Shown in pieces: positions 29,084 through 39,767 of a stretch of 64,000 nt of DNA. The stretch spans positions 1,612,001 through 1,676,000 of the forward strand of contig NZ_LN901324.1 in NCBI RefSeq assembly GCF_001465875.1. The letters run 5' to 3'. Within the stretch, counting starts at the first letter, position 1; every line of letters begins with the position of its first letter. Under the pieces are notes generated by a model. It saw only the letters and a program-made list of their open reading frames with translations. It did not search any database and was not told where the DNA came from. The stretch comes from Legionella saoudiensis. Lineage in GTDB: Bacteria > Pseudomonadota > Gammaproteobacteria > Legionellales > Legionellaceae. Made by a program: the position numbers and the translations under genes.

Positions 29084-30415
29084 ATGCAAAAATGGTCGCC
29101 AACTTCCTGGCTCCAGCGCTCCTATTTGCAAGCTGCAAACTATGCTGATGAAACCCAGCTAAAAAAAGCGGTGGATCAACTGAGTCTGCTGCCACCACTG
29201 GTTACCAGTAGTGAAGTAAAACACTTAAAAAGAGAAATTGCCCGTGCTGGGCGCGGTGAAGCATTTATTCTTCAAGGCGGTGATTGCGCAGAATCATTTA
29301 ATGATTGTCGCCCTGAAATTATCAGCAATAAACTAAAAATCATGTTGCAAATGAGTTTGATTTTATTGCATGGGCTACGTAAACCCATTATTCGTGTCGG
29401 CCGTATTGCAGGGCAATATGCCAAACCCCGCTCTTCTGATTTTGAAACGATTGATGGCATTACTTTACCTAGCTATCGTGGTGATTTAGTAAATTCGCCA
29501 GAATTTACTCCAGAAGCTAGAGAACCTAATCCTAATTTATTGCTTCAGGCGTACAGTTATTCAGGTATCACTCTGAATTTTATTCGCGCTTTATTAGATA
29601 GCGGTTTTGCAGATTTGAGCCACCCCCAGCGTTGGGATCTAAGTTTTGTAGAACATTCTCAGCAAAAAGAAGAATATAAAACATTAGTTAATTCGATTAG
29701 TGATGCTTTAGATTTTTTGGAAACTATTGATGGGATACAATCCAGTAATTTAGCAAAGGTTGATTTTTATACCTCTCATGAAGCATTGCATCTGCATTAT
29801 GAACAAGCACTAACTCGGCAATTAGAAGATGGCTTATGGTATAACTTATCCACGCATTTACCCTGGATTGGTATGAGAACAGCCCAGGCAGACAGCGCTC
29901 ATTTAGAGTTCTTACGCGGTGTGCAAAATCCCTTGGGCATAAAAATTGGCCCTAGCGCTACGCCAGAGTGGTTACAAGAGGTATTGGAAATTGCGAACCC
30001 TAATCGTGAAGAAGGCCGCCTTTTATTGTATACCCGCTTAGGTGCCCAACACATTGATCGCCTATTACCGCCCCTAATTGATGCGGTGAAAAAAACAAAT
30101 ATTCCGGTGACCTGGTCATGCGATCCCATGCATGGCAATACGGAAAGCACCGCAGATGGCATTAAAACACGCCATTTTGATAATATTCTTTTAGAGTTAC
30201 AACAGGCTCTGGAGATTCATCGCGGCATGGGCAGTTATCTTGGTGGTGTTCATTTTGAGCTCACAGGAGATAATGTCACTGAGTGTATTGGTGGTGCTCG
30301 AGGTTTAGCCGCCCATGATCTGAAAACGGCTTATCATAGCTTAGTAGATCCTCGCTTAAACTATGAGCAATCGATTGAAATGGCCTTGCAGCTAAGCCGG
30401 CAGTTTAGAGTTTGA
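29084..30415 (+). CDS. 3-deoxy-7-phosphoheptulonate synthase, class II
   Basis: 443 residues. First step of the shikimate pathway, condensing phosphoenolpyruvate and erythrose 4-phosphate. It is the plant/mycobacterial class II type rather than AroF/G/H: LQGGDCAESF (metal-binding Cys), RVGRIAGQYAKPRS, and the C-terminal GGVHFELTGDNVTECIGG are its signatures. Transcribed away from grpE. It ends facing hemE, with a shared hairpin between them. Confidence 0.94.
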   Translation: MQKWSPTSWLQRSYLQAANYADETQLKKAVDQLSLLPPLVTSSEVKHLKREIARAGRGEAFILQGGDCAESFNDCRPEIISNKLKIMLQMSLILLHGLRKPIIRVGRIAGQYAKPRSSDFETIDGITLPSYRGDLVNSPEFTPEAREPNPNLLLQAYSYSGITLNFIRALLDSGFADLSHPQRWDLSFVEHSQQKEEYKTLVNSISDALDFLETIDGIQSSNLAKVDFYTSHEALHLHYEQALTRQLEDGLWYNLSTHLPWIGMRTAQADSAHLEFLRGVQNPLGIKIGPSATPEWLQEVLEIANPNREEGRLLLYTRLGAQHIDRLLPPLIDAVKKTNIPVTWSCDPMHGNTESTADGIKTRHFDNILLELQQALEIHRGMGSYLGGVHFELTGDNVTECIGGARGLAAHDLKTAYHSLVDPRLNYEQSIEMALQLSRQFRV

Positions 30416-30436
30416 TGAGAAAAAATTCCTCAAGTT

Positions 30437-30462
30437 GTAGGTTGGGTTGAGACCCAACCTAC
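30437..30462. terminator. Bidirectional hairpin between DAHP synthase and hemE
   Basis: GTAGGTTGGGT (30437-30447) and ACCCAACCTAC (30452-30462) form a perfect 11-bp stem with a TGAG loop in the gap between convergent genes. No long T-run, so it may be a dispersed palindrome doubling as a terminator. Confidence 0.6.
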
Positions 30463-30467
30463 ACACT

Positions 30468-31526
30468 TTACCGGTGATAAAGAGGGCTAAACTCATGCAC
30501 GGCCTCAACCATTGCAGCTACATGCTCTGGCGGCACATCAGGAGTAACCCCATGTCCTAGATTAAATACATGCCCCGTTCCATGCCCATAAGATGCCAAG
30601 ACCTTTTGCACCTGTTCACGAATACATTTCTCAGAACTCAACAACACTGAAGGATCTAAATTACCCTGCAAGGCTACCTTATCACCCACTCTACGACGAG
30701 CTTCCGCCAAATCACAAGTCCAATCCAGCCCCAAAGCATCACAGCCCGTAGCAGCCATACGCTCTAACCATTGCCCGCCCCCTTTCGTAAATAAGATTAC
30801 TGGAATGTCAGGATGATTGGCCTTTAGCTGCTGGATAATTTGCTGCATATAAGCCAAAGAAAATGATTGGTAGTTTTCAGGTGTAAGTATTCCGCCCCAA
30901 GTATCGAAAAGCATTACCGCATTAACACCTGCTTTGATTTGTTCTTCCAAATAATCGGTTACGGATACAGCAAGCTTTTGCAATAAGAGATGTGCTGCTT
31001 CACTTTCGGTATAAATTAACTTTAAAATATGCTTAAAATCCCGAGTACTCTGCCCTTCGACCATATAACAGGCTAAAGTCCATGGACTGCCGGAAAAACC
31101 AATTAAAGGAAGCTCTTGCGGCATTTCCTTACGGATTAAGCGCACAGCGTTCGTCACATAAGCCAAAGATTCTGTGGTTTCAGGTACTCGTAACTTTTTA
31201 ATTGCCTCAAGATCCCGTACTGGATGGTGAAAACGAGGCCCCTCTCCTTCAGCAAAGTACAACCCTAAGCCCATAGCATCAGGAATAGTTAAAATATCAG
31301 AAAATAAAATAGCCGCATCCATCGCGTACCGTCGCAATGGTTGTAATGTGACTTCGCAGGCTAATTCGGGATTTTTACAAAGACTTAAAAAATCACCCGC
31401 CAATGCTCGCGTTTGCCGGTACTCTGGTAAATAACGACCCGCTTGACGCATCATCCATATTGGGGTTCTTTCAACGGGTTGACGTCTTAACGCTCGGAGA
31501 AATAAGGATTGGTTTAAATCATACAT
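30468..31526 (-). CDS. hemE: Uroporphyrinogen decarboxylase
   Basis: 352 residues, the normal length. Converts uroporphyrinogen III to coproporphyrinogen III in haem synthesis. Seen: the N-terminal signature [28 protein letters not shown] with the catalytic Asp, [13 protein letters not shown], and the C-terminal [16 protein letters not shown]. Monocistronic. Confidence 0.97.
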   Translation of the reverse strand: MYDLNQSLFLRALRRQPVERTPIWMMRQAGRYLPEYRQTRALAGDFLSLCKNPELACEVTLQPLRRYAMDAAILFSDILTIPDAMGLGLYFAEGEGPRFHHPVRDLEAIKKLRVPETTESLAYVTNAVRLIRKEMPQELPLIGFSGSPWTLACYMVEGQSTRDFKHILKLIYTESEAAHLLLQKLAVSVTDYLEEQIKAGVNAVMLFDTWGGILTPENYQSFSLAYMQQIIQQLKANHPDIPVILFTKGGGQWLERMAATGCDALGLDWTCDLAEARRRVGDKVALQGNLDPSVLLSSEKCIREQVQKVLASYGHGTGHVFNLGHGVTPDVPPEHVAAMVEAVHEFSPLYHR

Positions 31527-31643
31527 TGTGCGGCTCCAGCATTATTAAAAAATGCGTCTATCTTACCATAAGCATTACAATCCGACTTAATTAAGAAAGA
31601 AAATTTAGGTAAAATAGCTGCAAATCAATGAGTAGGAAAAAGA

Positions 31644-31982
31644 GTGGATACTTTGCATATTAAAGGCTTAAAAGTAAGTACCCGTATTGGCGTATATACT
31701 TGGGAACAACATATTAACCAGCAATTATTAATCGATATTAACATTGATACCGACCTAAGTTCATGCCAAGAGGACCTCAATAAAACCATTGACTACGCCG
31801 CTCTTTGTGAAATGGTCACGCAATTTGTAGAGTCTAAGCCATTCCAACTTATCGAAACAGTAGCCAATGAAGTAGCTCACTTAATTCAGCAGCATTTTAA
31901 CGTTCCTCAACTGACTGTCAGTATTAGTAAACCTCATGCGATAAAAAATGCCGAGAATATTCAAGTCATTATACGTCGTTGA
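31644..31982 (+). CDS. folB: Dihydroneopterin aldolase
   Basis: 112 residues. Makes 6-hydroxymethyl-dihydropterin in folate synthesis. Seen: DTLHIKGLKVSTRIGVYTWE (active-site Glu in the GVxxWE motif), TIDYAALCEMV and the C-terminal SISKPHAIKNAENIQVIIRR. The start is GTG 31644 with AGGAAAAAG upstream. Short and complete for this family. Confidence 0.93.
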   Translation: MDTLHIKGLKVSTRIGVYTWEQHINQQLLIDINIDTDLSSCQEDLNKTIDYAALCEMVTQFVESKPFQLIETVANEVAHLIQQHFNVPQLTVSISKPHAIKNAENIQVIIRR

Positions 31983-32074
31983 CGCACCTTAAATCGGGAA
32001 CATAAAGTAAAAAAATACACATCAATGCTTAATAATGATACTATCGCCCACCTATTTTCTTGAAAGGAATAGTA

Positions 32075-33139
32075 GTGCTTACATTCATCGTTGGCGGCCT
32101 TATCGTTTTAGGCAAAATTTTATTAGGTTTCGCAATTGCAGGAATTTCTCTTGCAGTGATTGCTCTGATTGCACATGCTTTTTATTCTGCCCCGTTACCT
32201 AGTCGGCAAAAAATTCGACTCAGGGATGGGCGTATCATGGAAGGCCCCGATAAAATACTCGGCCAAGGAGCATTTGGAGCCGTACATCAATATCAGCTCG
32301 AAAATAAACCAGTTGCAGTTAAAATGCCTAAAGAAGCTAATTATAATATGCTCCAGAAACACGAGCTGGATTTATTAAAAAAGGCAACTCCTCATCCTCA
32401 AATCATACGCTTAGTAGGTGAAGCCCAAGTAGAAAATACAACCTGGATTATTACAGAATTTATGCGTGGTTCACTTCGTGATTTATTGGATAACCTCCCC
32501 AATTTATCCTGGAAAACCAAATTATCTATTGCAATTCAAATTGTAAAAGGCGTGATGCACCTACATAATATATCGCAAGGTTTTTTTGAAAAAAAGTCAA
32601 TTGTTCATCAAGACTTAAAGCCAGAGAACATCCTGGTTGATCAATTTAAAGATACGCCTAATATTCGAGCTAAAATTAGTGATTTTGGCATTGCTAAAGA
32701 GGTTCAGGCACTTACGCTTCCAATTATAGGTACAACCCTTGTATCAGGTGTAGTAAAAGGAACCGAGGGAGGAACCCTAAACTATTCAGCCCCAGAAACA
32801 GCTAAGGCGTTAATAAGCGGCTGGGGAAGCGCGGGCACAAAATGTGATATTTTTAGTCTAGGCATTATTTTATGGGAACTAGCTACTGGACGTGTTCCCC
32901 GTAGAAGTAAAGAAGAAATTTTAGAAGGACGCTTTGATGAGTTTACCGAAGAAGAACGACAGCATCGTAGGCCTCATACGGAAAAATCTTTCTTGGGTTC
33001 AGTGACCCACACAACAAAACCTACTTATCCCAACTGCGGATTTTTTGGCCCACTCATTAAATCATGTACGAACCCAAAACCCGAGAAACGCAATACGGCA
33101 CCAGAATTACTCGCCAAATTGGAAAAGATATCGGTTTAG
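32075..33139 (+). CDS. Membrane-anchored eukaryotic-type Ser/Thr kinase
   Basis: 354 residues from GTG 32075, preceded by AAAGGA; a TTG at 32060 has no ribosome site. Two adjoining hydrophobic helices occupy about residues 1-38; the kinase domain fills the rest. Seen: GQGAFGAV, Lys83 in PVAVK, Glu97, HQDLKPEN with Asp180, SDFGIA, SAPET, Asp258 and Arg339. HQD in place of HRD makes it a non-RD kinase. No PASTA or other sensor domain. It could be a LegK-type effector or a bacterial signalling kinase; the N-terminal membrane hairpin without a C-terminal sensor is more like an effector that inserts into host membranes. Function inferred. Confidence 0.82.
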   Translation: MLTFIVGGLIVLGKILLGFAIAGISLAVIALIAHAFYSAPLPSRQKIRLRDGRIMEGPDKILGQGAFGAVHQYQLENKPVAVKMPKEANYNMLQKHELDLLKKATPHPQIIRLVGEAQVENTTWIITEFMRGSLRDLLDNLPNLSWKTKLSIAIQIVKGVMHLHNISQGFFEKKSIVHQDLKPENILVDQFKDTPNIRAKISDFGIAKEVQALTLPIIGTTLVSGVVKGTEGGTLNYSAPETAKALISGWGSAGTKCDIFSLGIILWELATGRVPRRSKEEILEGRFDEFTEEERQHRRPHTEKSFLGSVTHTTKPTYPNCGFFGPLIKSCTNPKPEKRNTAPELLAKLEKISV

Positions 33140-33160
33140 CATAGCCCTAAACTTATAAGG

Positions 33161-33230
33161 TAGGCTGGGCTGTTAAGCTCAGGATCGGAAGTAGCACGAG
33201 TCCTATTTGCTGGGCTTAACAGCCCAGCTA
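33161..33230. repeat. Long palindrome with 15-bp perfect arms
   Basis: GCTGGGCTGTTAAGC (33164-33178) and GCTTAACAGCCCAGC (33214-33228) are inverse copies separated by 35 bases, in the gap between the kinase gene and the convergent SPOR gene. It may be a terminator or a remnant of a dispersed element. Confidence 0.65.
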
Positions 33231-33314
33231 CATGCGCTGCGCGACGCCATAGAGCGCCATTAGTTGCAAGCAACTATGCTACACCAAATTGCTCGCAATC
33301 GCAGACAGGCTCCA

Positions 33315-34058
33315 TCAACCCGCAGTAACCATTCCCCTTAAACGAGAGTTTCGCGCTAAATCGACTTGCGCTCTTTGTGCTAAGGAACGATTAGCATAGG
33401 GACCAACAACAACGCGATACCAAATACCTTTAGTGGCATGATTAATTGGAATCACACTTACATTAAAGCCTTTAAGTGTTAAGCTTCCTTTCATTTGCTC
33501 CGCATCACGGCGTGCCTTAAAAGCTGCGACCTGTACTGAAAAAGCGCCCCTGCTTGCTGCCGGCGCTACAAGCCGTGCCTCAGCAATTCGCGCTGGTGCA
33601 GGCGCCTGTATTTTGGCTACCGCTGGTTTGGGAGCTGATGCAGTCACTGTAGTAGCCGCTACTGCGGTTTGTGCCGTCGTAACGGTAGCATTAGGTGCAG
33701 CCGCTACCGCAGCAGTAGCTGTTGCGGTAGTTGTGGTGTTAGCCACTGGATGAGCAGCAGCCGTATTGCCTGCTGCTTGTTGTGAACTAGGAACCTTTTC
33801 ATTAGTCAGTAAAGTATAAAACTCAAATTTCGGCTTAGGAGGAATTGCAGCCTGGCGTCCGGCTTGAGGTTTTGGTGCTTCTTTGCGTGCCTCATGATGA
33901 GCCAAAACCTGGGCGTTAACCCAATGGCTAATTGCATCAACATCAAAAACAGTCGCAGTAAAGTAACCTAGCAAGAAACATACTGCCATTACTAAAATCT
34001 GTTGCGGCGCACTGGTGTGCGCACGTCCTGACCGCTTAGTGTTATATTCTCTTCCCAT
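33315..34058 (-). CDS. SPOR-domain cell-envelope protein (FtsN/DedD-like)
   Basis: 247 residues: a short cytoplasmic N-terminus, one transmembrane helix (about 21-42, QILVMAVCFLLGYFTATVF), a long periplasmic Ala/Thr/Val/Pro-rich linker, and a C-terminal SPOR domain (FSVQVAAFKARRDAEQM to the end) that binds denuded septal glycan. The gene overlaps the argS stop by one base (TAATG), so it is translated with argS, an arrangement common in gammaproteobacteria, where an FtsN-type gene follows argS. Probable role in cell division. Confidence 0.88.
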   Translation of the reverse strand: MGREYNTKRSGRAHTSAPQQILVMAVCFLLGYFTATVFDVDAISHWVNAQVLAHHEARKEAPKPQAGRQAAIPPKPKFEFYTLLTNEKVPSSQQAAGNTAAAHPVANTTTTATATAAVAAAPNATVTTAQTAVAATTVTASAPKPAVAKIQAPAPARIAEARLVAPAASRGAFSVQVAAFKARRDAEQMKGSLTLKGFNVSVIPINHATKGIWYRVVVGPYANRSLAQRAQVDLARNSRLRGMVTAG

Positions 34059-35818
34059 TACATACTCTCAGGAGCAGACACGCCCAATAAATCTAACCCA
34101 TTGTTTAATACTTGACGTACAGCCTCTAACAAACACAAACGTGCATAGCGTAATTGCTCATGTTCGCATAAAAGCTGTACCGCATTATAATAGCTATGCA
34201 ATCCATTCGCCAATTCACGTAAATAATAGGCGATTTGATGGGGTTCGCATTGGATTGCTGCCTGCTCTACAACTTCGGTATAACGACCAATCAATGCAAT
34301 TAACGCTGCTTCATGTGGCTGATCTAACAAATTAATATGCTCCAGTCCCACCGCTTTATCCCAAGATAAACCACGTTCATTCAATTGTCTTAATACGGAG
34401 CAAATACGTGCATGAGCATATTGGATATAATAAACAGGATTATCACTGGACTCCGACTTTGCTAAATCCAAATCAAAATCCATATGTTGTTCAGACTTTC
34501 GTGCCACATAAAAGAAACGTGCAGCATCATTACCCACCTCATCACGTAGCTCTCTTAAGGTAACGAAAGAACCACTACGAGTAGACATTTGCACGCGGTC
34601 ACCGCCTCGATAAAGAATTGCGAACTGTACTAATAATACCGTCAGAGCATTCTCATCATGGCCTAGAGCTTTTACTGCAGAACGTAAACGAGTTACATAA
34701 CCATGATGATCTGCGCCAAAAATATTAATCACGCGGTCATAGCCACGATCATATTTATTCCAATGATAGGCAACATCCGAAGCAAAATAGGTTTTTTGCC
34801 CATTAGCACGCACCAGAACTCGGTCTTTTTCATCACCAAAATCAGTCGCCTTAAACCACAAAGCTCCTTCTTGCTCGAAGGTATGACCTGCGTCTTTAAG
34901 TGCCTGAATTCCCTTTTCTATAGAGCCATCTTCAAATAAAGATTGTTCTGAAAACCAATTGGTGTAATGGACACCAAATTCCGTCAAATCGTCTTTAATA
35001 TCATCTAAAACTGTATTCAATGCATGTTGATGAAACAATGCGAAAGCATCTTTTCCTATTAGGGATGAAGCTCGCTCAATCATTGCGTCAATATAAATTT
35101 CTTTATCGCCTCCCTGTGGTTCATCCGCTGGCATGCCCTCAAGCACTTCAGCCCATGGGTGCACAAATTGGCTGCCATGTTTTGTCCAGAGAATTTCTGC
35201 GATTTCAATAACATACTCGCCTTTATAGGCATTCGCAGGAAAAACAACAGGCTCAGCAGCAAGCTCCAAGTACCTTAACCAGACGCTAACGGCCAAAATA
35301 TTCATTTGCCGCCCTGCATCATTAACGTAATACTCGGCGTTAACATCATAGCCTGCAGCACTTAAGACATTGCATAAGGTGGCACCAAACGCTGCACTAC
35401 GTCCATGACCAACGTGTAATGGACCTGTAGGGTTCGCAGAAACAAACTCAACCAAAACCTTTTGATTTTGACCAATAGTACTACGCCCAAATTCACCAGC
35501 TTTCTTTAAAACCTCAGTAATAATTTGCGAACGTGCATCATTACGGATAAAGAAATTAATGAAGCCTGCACCAGCTATTTCTACCTTTTCTATAGAAGCA
35601 TCTTCAGGTAACGCTTGAACTAAAAGTTCTGCAATTTTACGAGGAGCCTGGCGGCAAGGCTTCGCCAATATTAATGCTAAATTACTGGCATAATCGCCAT
35701 GAGCTGAATCTTTTGAACGATCTACTTTTATATCTACGTTCAATTCAGTAGGAACTTCTCCTGATTGTTGCAAAGCGGCTAAAGCCTGTCTTAAAAGATG
35801 CTCTACAGTTTGTTTCAT
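34058..35818 (-). CDS. argS: Arginyl-tRNA synthetase
   Basis: 586 residues, class I synthetase of normal length. Seen: the ArgS N-terminal additional domain, the HIGH motif as HVGHGR after SANPTGPL, the KMSKS-like region [13 protein letters not shown], and the DALR anticodon-binding domain ending [10 protein letters not shown]. Followed without a gap by the SPOR gene. Confidence 0.97.
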   Translation of the reverse strand: MKQTVEHLLRQALAALQQSGEVPTELNVDIKVDRSKDSAHGDYASNLALILAKPCRQAPRKIAELLVQALPEDASIEKVEIAGAGFINFFIRNDARSQIITEVLKKAGEFGRSTIGQNQKVLVEFVSANPTGPLHVGHGRSAAFGATLCNVLSAAGYDVNAEYYVNDAGRQMNILAVSVWLRYLELAAEPVVFPANAYKGEYVIEIAEILWTKHGSQFVHPWAEVLEGMPADEPQGGDKEIYIDAMIERASSLIGKDAFALFHQHALNTVLDDIKDDLTEFGVHYTNWFSEQSLFEDGSIEKGIQALKDAGHTFEQEGALWFKATDFGDEKDRVLVRANGQKTYFASDVAYHWNKYDRGYDRVINIFGADHHGYVTRLRSAVKALGHDENALTVLLVQFAILYRGGDRVQMSTRSGSFVTLRELRDEVGNDAARFFYVARKSEQHMDFDLDLAKSESSDNPVYYIQYAHARICSVLRQLNERGLSWDKAVGLEHINLLDQPHEAALIALIGRYTEVVEQAAIQCEPHQIAYYLRELANGLHSYYNAVQLLCEHEQLRYARLCLLEAVRQVLNNGLDLLGVSAPESM

Positions 35819-36021
35819 GCGACTTATTTTCCATCAAAAAAATGATGGCTATTATGCTCTTTTTCCTGCCAGATGAAAAGGTTTTAAGTGAATCGACTTT
35901 TGGCGCCACCCTCTCCCATTCTCTATTAAAAAATACAAATATATTCCCTTATGGCCATACATGAACCAAAGAAATCAAAATATGGGCTATAATTTTTATT
36001 AAATGTCTTTTGAGAAAAATT

Positions 36022-37215
36022 ATGTTTGAGCGCTTTAAACAATGGTTAGCTGAACGGCAAAGACACTATGGATTTATAAGCAGGGCTTATGAGAAACATC
36101 AGCAAATAATAAAAGAAAATGAGGAGGCATTAGCTCAATCGAGTCAAGACTTATCAGAGCGAGCAGGGAGACAATCGGCTTATAATGATACATATTTAGC
36201 CATGCATGAGCAGCATAAGGAGGCTTTTGATAATTATAAACAGAATGCACCGTCATCTAAGCTTCTGTTTTTCATGAAAAACATATTTGGAGACACAGTA
36301 AATTTTTTCCTTGCAAATTCGCAATTAGACTCCCAAGCGGCAGAATTACAAGAGCTTGCGGTAAGCAATGCAAGGAGTAAACCGCTATTCGCTCTTTGGG
36401 AAAAACATGAACAAGACATGCAGCTATTTGGCCAAAACCAATTAATTGGAAAGTATGATGCGTTAAATAGCAAAGGGGTATGTGATGGTCTGATAAGTGA
36501 ATGGACAAGATTTCACACCAAATATCCACACGGCGAGCAAAATTTTCTGGAGAAACTTAATAATAAATTAAACAGCGACTCTCCTGAAAACTTTGTTGCA
36601 CGAGTTGCTACCCTACATACACAGCAAGCATTCCATAAACAACAAAATAAAGATTTCTACTTTATCACCGAAGGCAGGCTAAGTACGCTTGACAAAAGGG
36701 CGAGCCAATGTGCTTCACAAGAAGAAATTATCAACCAGGCAATCAACTATTTTAAAGAAAATGCCAATAATAATCTGGCTGCGATTGATTTTAAGATGGA
36801 AGATTTAAATGAAGGCCATGCTGTTGGTATTCGCTGTATACGTAACGATAAACAAGAAATAGAGGCTTACGTTTTTTACGATCCTAATCGAGGAGAGTTA
36901 ACCTTTAAGGGTGAAAATAAAGAGCAAAACTTACAGGCGTTCTTTTCCAAATGGACTGCAACAATGGCTGAAGCGATGACTCCAGCCTCTCAAGATGTTG
37001 CGTCTTCTCCAGCCATTCAAATTACTTTAGAAACCTATACGACTTCCTCACGCATTAATTTATTAAGTGAGAAAAAGAAAGAGCAGCTACATACACCTAA
37101 GCCCAGCGTAAGGGAGAATACGCCTGCACCCCAACCAACAGAGCCTCAAGTAACAAACGAGACATCCGCAGATAATGATTATGAAGAGGAACGCCCTCAT
37201 TCGGTGAAAATATAA
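36022..37215 (+). CDS. Putative papain-fold cysteine protease effector (YopT/C58-like)
   Basis: 397 residues from ATG 36022 (a TTG at 36010 is also in frame). Not recognised by overall similarity, but three segments look like a papain-type catalytic site: GVCDGLISEW (Cys154), EGHAVGIRC (His266) and YVFYDPNRGEL (Asp287). The order and spacing (112 and 21 residues) resemble YopT/AvrPphB peptidases (C58). The first ~110 residues are helical and charged; the last ~60 are Pro/Thr/Glu-rich and end DYEEERPHSVKI, with a glutamate cluster like those near Dot/Icm signals. Protease activity and export are inferred. Confidence 0.65.
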   Translation: MFERFKQWLAERQRHYGFISRAYEKHQQIIKENEEALAQSSQDLSERAGRQSAYNDTYLAMHEQHKEAFDNYKQNAPSSKLLFFMKNIFGDTVNFFLANSQLDSQAAELQELAVSNARSKPLFALWEKHEQDMQLFGQNQLIGKYDALNSKGVCDGLISEWTRFHTKYPHGEQNFLEKLNNKLNSDSPENFVARVATLHTQQAFHKQQNKDFYFITEGRLSTLDKRASQCASQEEIINQAINYFKENANNNLAAIDFKMEDLNEGHAVGIRCIRNDKQEIEAYVFYDPNRGELTFKGENKEQNLQAFFSKWTATMAEAMTPASQDVASSPAIQITLETYTTSSRINLLSEKKKEQLHTPKPSVRENTPAPQPTEPQVTNETSADNDYEEERPHSVKI

Positions 37216-37427
37216 TAAAAAAACAAACCAGCCTGAGCTGTGAGGCACTCAGGGGGTCAAAGCATAGCCAAGGTCATCCACAATTACATAATTGCTAATA
37301 ATATAAAGTTACCTAATTTCATTGAACATAGTATTAACTCTAATTGATGACTGCTATTAGAGCACTGTCAACTAATAAAAATTCAAGGTAAACTGCATTA
37401 AAATTTTATACTAAACTAAATACTATT

Positions 37428-39500
37428 GTGCTATCCAACCCTTGTGATTCATTAACAGGCGTCGGCCCTGCGCTGGCAGCCAAATTGACGAAATGCGGCA
37501 TTCATACCGTACAGGATCTACTTTTCCATTTGCCTTATAAATATCAAGACCGTACTCGGATTACTCCCATTCAGGATTTACGGCCTAATGATTGGGCAGT
37601 TGTTGCCGGGCGAGTCTGTAAAACTGAAGTGAAATCAGGTAAACGCTCAATGCTACATTGCTACGTTGATGATCAATCAGGGATAATTAAGCTGCAATTT
37701 TTTCATTTTAATAAGCAGCAAATCACCGGCTTCAACAATAGTGCCAGACTTCATGCTTTTGGAGAGGTGCGAGAATTTAATGGCCAATTAACAATGACTC
37801 ATCCAGAGTATCAATTACTGGATGAGCATGAAGAATGCACCGTCAATGAAACCTTAACTCCCATTTATCCATCGACACAAGGCCTAAGCCAAACCCGCAT
37901 CAGACAAATGGTGCTGAGCGCTCTTAACCAATGCGCCCATGAATTACACCAATTAGAATGGATGGATGAAACATTATTACAAACTCATGGTTTTTATCCC
38001 TTAGCAGAGGCAATTAAGCTATTACATAATCCTCCTCCAGATATTTCGGTGCAATCCCTTGAAGAAGGAAAACATCCAGCCTTAAAACGCTTGGTCTTTG
38101 ATGAGTTATTAGCCCAGCGTCTGAGTATGCAATTTGCTCGTGAGTCACGCAAAGCCTTACATGCGCTTCCTTTACCCGCGGATAAGGCCTTAAATCAACG
38201 TTTTATTGATTCATTACCTTTTCCCCTAACCCAAGCGCAGCAACGAGTTGTGCAAGAAATTAGCCAAGACTTAGCACAAAACAAACCCATGTTACGTTTA
38301 GTACAAGGTGATGTCGGTGCAGGAAAAACTATTGTTGCTGCCTTAGCCGCCTTGCATGCTATAGCAAATGATCAACAGGTTGCCTTTATGGCACCTACTG
38401 ATTTATTAAGCGAACAACACGCAAATAACCTGATTAAATGGCTTGAGCCTTTAGGCATCCGGATTTATCGCCTAAGCGGCAAAATGAAAATCGCAGAGCG
38501 TCGCAAATCATTTGCAGCCTTAGCTGATGGCAGTTGCCAATTGGTTATTGGTACCCATGCACTGTTTCAAGAGGAAGTCACTTTTGCACGATTAGGTTTA
38601 GTTATTATCGATGAGCAACATCGATTTGGCGTGGAGCAACGATTATCTCTACAACAAAAAGGACAGCAGGAGCAACTCACTCCACATCAATTATTAATGA
38701 CCGCCACGCCAATTCCACGAACATTATCCATGACTCATTTCGCGCATTTGGATAGTTCCATTATTGATGAATTACCTCCAGGTCGTGTTCCGGTTACTAC
38801 GGCTGTCTTAAGTCAGAATAAGCGTGAAACTATTATTGAACGATTACAAATCGCTATTGCTGAGGGACGTCAGGTATATTGGGTTTGCACTTTGATTGAG
38901 GAATCAGAGAAACTTCAATGCATGGCCGCTACCGAAACAGCCGAAAACTTACAAGCTCAACTGCCTAATGCTCGAATTGGCTTAGTACATGGGCGAATGA
39001 AGTCAATGGAAAAAGAGGCAACCATGGCTGCGTTTAAATCGGGCGAAATTAATTTATTGGTTGCAACCACAGTTATTGAAGTGGGCGTGGATGTACCCAA
39101 TGCCAGTTTAATGATTATTGAAAATGCAGAGCGTTTAGGCTTATCTCAATTACATCAGCTACGTGGCCGTGTTGGCAGAGGCAGCTCTAAATCGCATTGT
39201 ATTTTACTGTATCAATCTCCTTTATCTCCTCAGGGAGCAGAACGTTTAAAAATCATGCGTGCAACCAATGATGGATTTATTATTGCCGAAAAAGATATGG
39301 AGTTACGCGGTGCAGGAGAGGTATTAGGGACGCGACAAACAGGATACCGCCAATTTAGAATTGCCGATCTTAATCGAGATCGGGAATTGCTGGCAGAGTT
39401 ACCACCCATTGCAAAAAGCCTAGTACAAAAAGCACCGGTCACTGCCAAAATGATTACCCAGCGCTGGTTAGGCAATTTCGAACAATTTTTGCAAGGATAG
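37428..39500 (+). CDS. recG: ATP-dependent DNA helicase RecG
   Basis: 690 residues, normal length. Remodels stalled forks and Holliday junctions. An N-terminal wedge/OB domain (SLTGVGPALAAKL, DQSGIIKLQFF) precedes the helicase core: Walker A GDVGAGKTIVA, DEQH box (IIDEQHRFGV), TATPIPRT, VATTVIEVGVDVPNA and QLRGRVGRG. The GTG start has no clear ribosome site. Nothing suggests truncation. It stands directly before the DnaA-box-containing gap. Confidence 0.97.
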   Translation: MLSNPCDSLTGVGPALAAKLTKCGIHTVQDLLFHLPYKYQDRTRITPIQDLRPNDWAVVAGRVCKTEVKSGKRSMLHCYVDDQSGIIKLQFFHFNKQQITGFNNSARLHAFGEVREFNGQLTMTHPEYQLLDEHEECTVNETLTPIYPSTQGLSQTRIRQMVLSALNQCAHELHQLEWMDETLLQTHGFYPLAEAIKLLHNPPPDISVQSLEEGKHPALKRLVFDELLAQRLSMQFARESRKALHALPLPADKALNQRFIDSLPFPLTQAQQRVVQEISQDLAQNKPMLRLVQGDVGAGKTIVAALAALHAIANDQQVAFMAPTDLLSEQHANNLIKWLEPLGIRIYRLSGKMKIAERRKSFAALADGSCQLVIGTHALFQEEVTFARLGLVIIDEQHRFGVEQRLSLQQKGQQEQLTPHQLLMTATPIPRTLSMTHFAHLDSSIIDELPPGRVPVTTAVLSQNKRETIIERLQIAIAEGRQVYWVCTLIEESEKLQCMAATETAENLQAQLPNARIGLVHGRMKSMEKEATMAAFKSGEINLLVATTVIEVGVDVPNASLMIIENAERLGLSQLHQLRGRVGRGSSKSHCILLYQSPLSPQGAERLKIMRATNDGFIIAEKDMELRGAGEVLGTRQTGYRQFRIADLNRDRELLAELPPIAKSLVQKAPVTAKMITQRWLGNFEQFLQG

Positions 39501-39615
39501 TTCAGAGGAACGATATTTCCAAAAAAATATTTAAAAAATACCAAGTCAAGACTGTTTTTTATTTTTTTCTTTGTTAATATACCCAGCCCTGATTTCCATA
39601 CTGCGCAAAACCTCC

Positions 39616-39767
39616 TGTGGATATCTCTTCTACGCACAACGAATAATAATACAACACTTTTATTTTAATCTCTTTAAAACCCTTATTTCACTAGGGGATT
39701 ACAGCTTTTTTTATTTTAAAATCTTAAAATACTTATCCACAAATTCTGTGGATAACTCTGTGAATAG
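39616..39767. promoter_or_regulatory. DnaA-box cluster in the recG-CDF gap
   Basis: Within the AT-rich 366-base gap 39501-39866 are TTATCCACA (39733-39741) and its inverse TGTGGATAA (39747-39755), both exact DnaA boxes, followed by TGTGAATAG (39759-39767) and an upstream TGTGGATAT (39616-39624), each one mismatch off. The flanks carry A/T tracts. No convincing gene lies in the gap. It could be a DnaA titration or reactivation site, or a DnaA-controlled promoter for the next gene. Confidence 0.6.
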
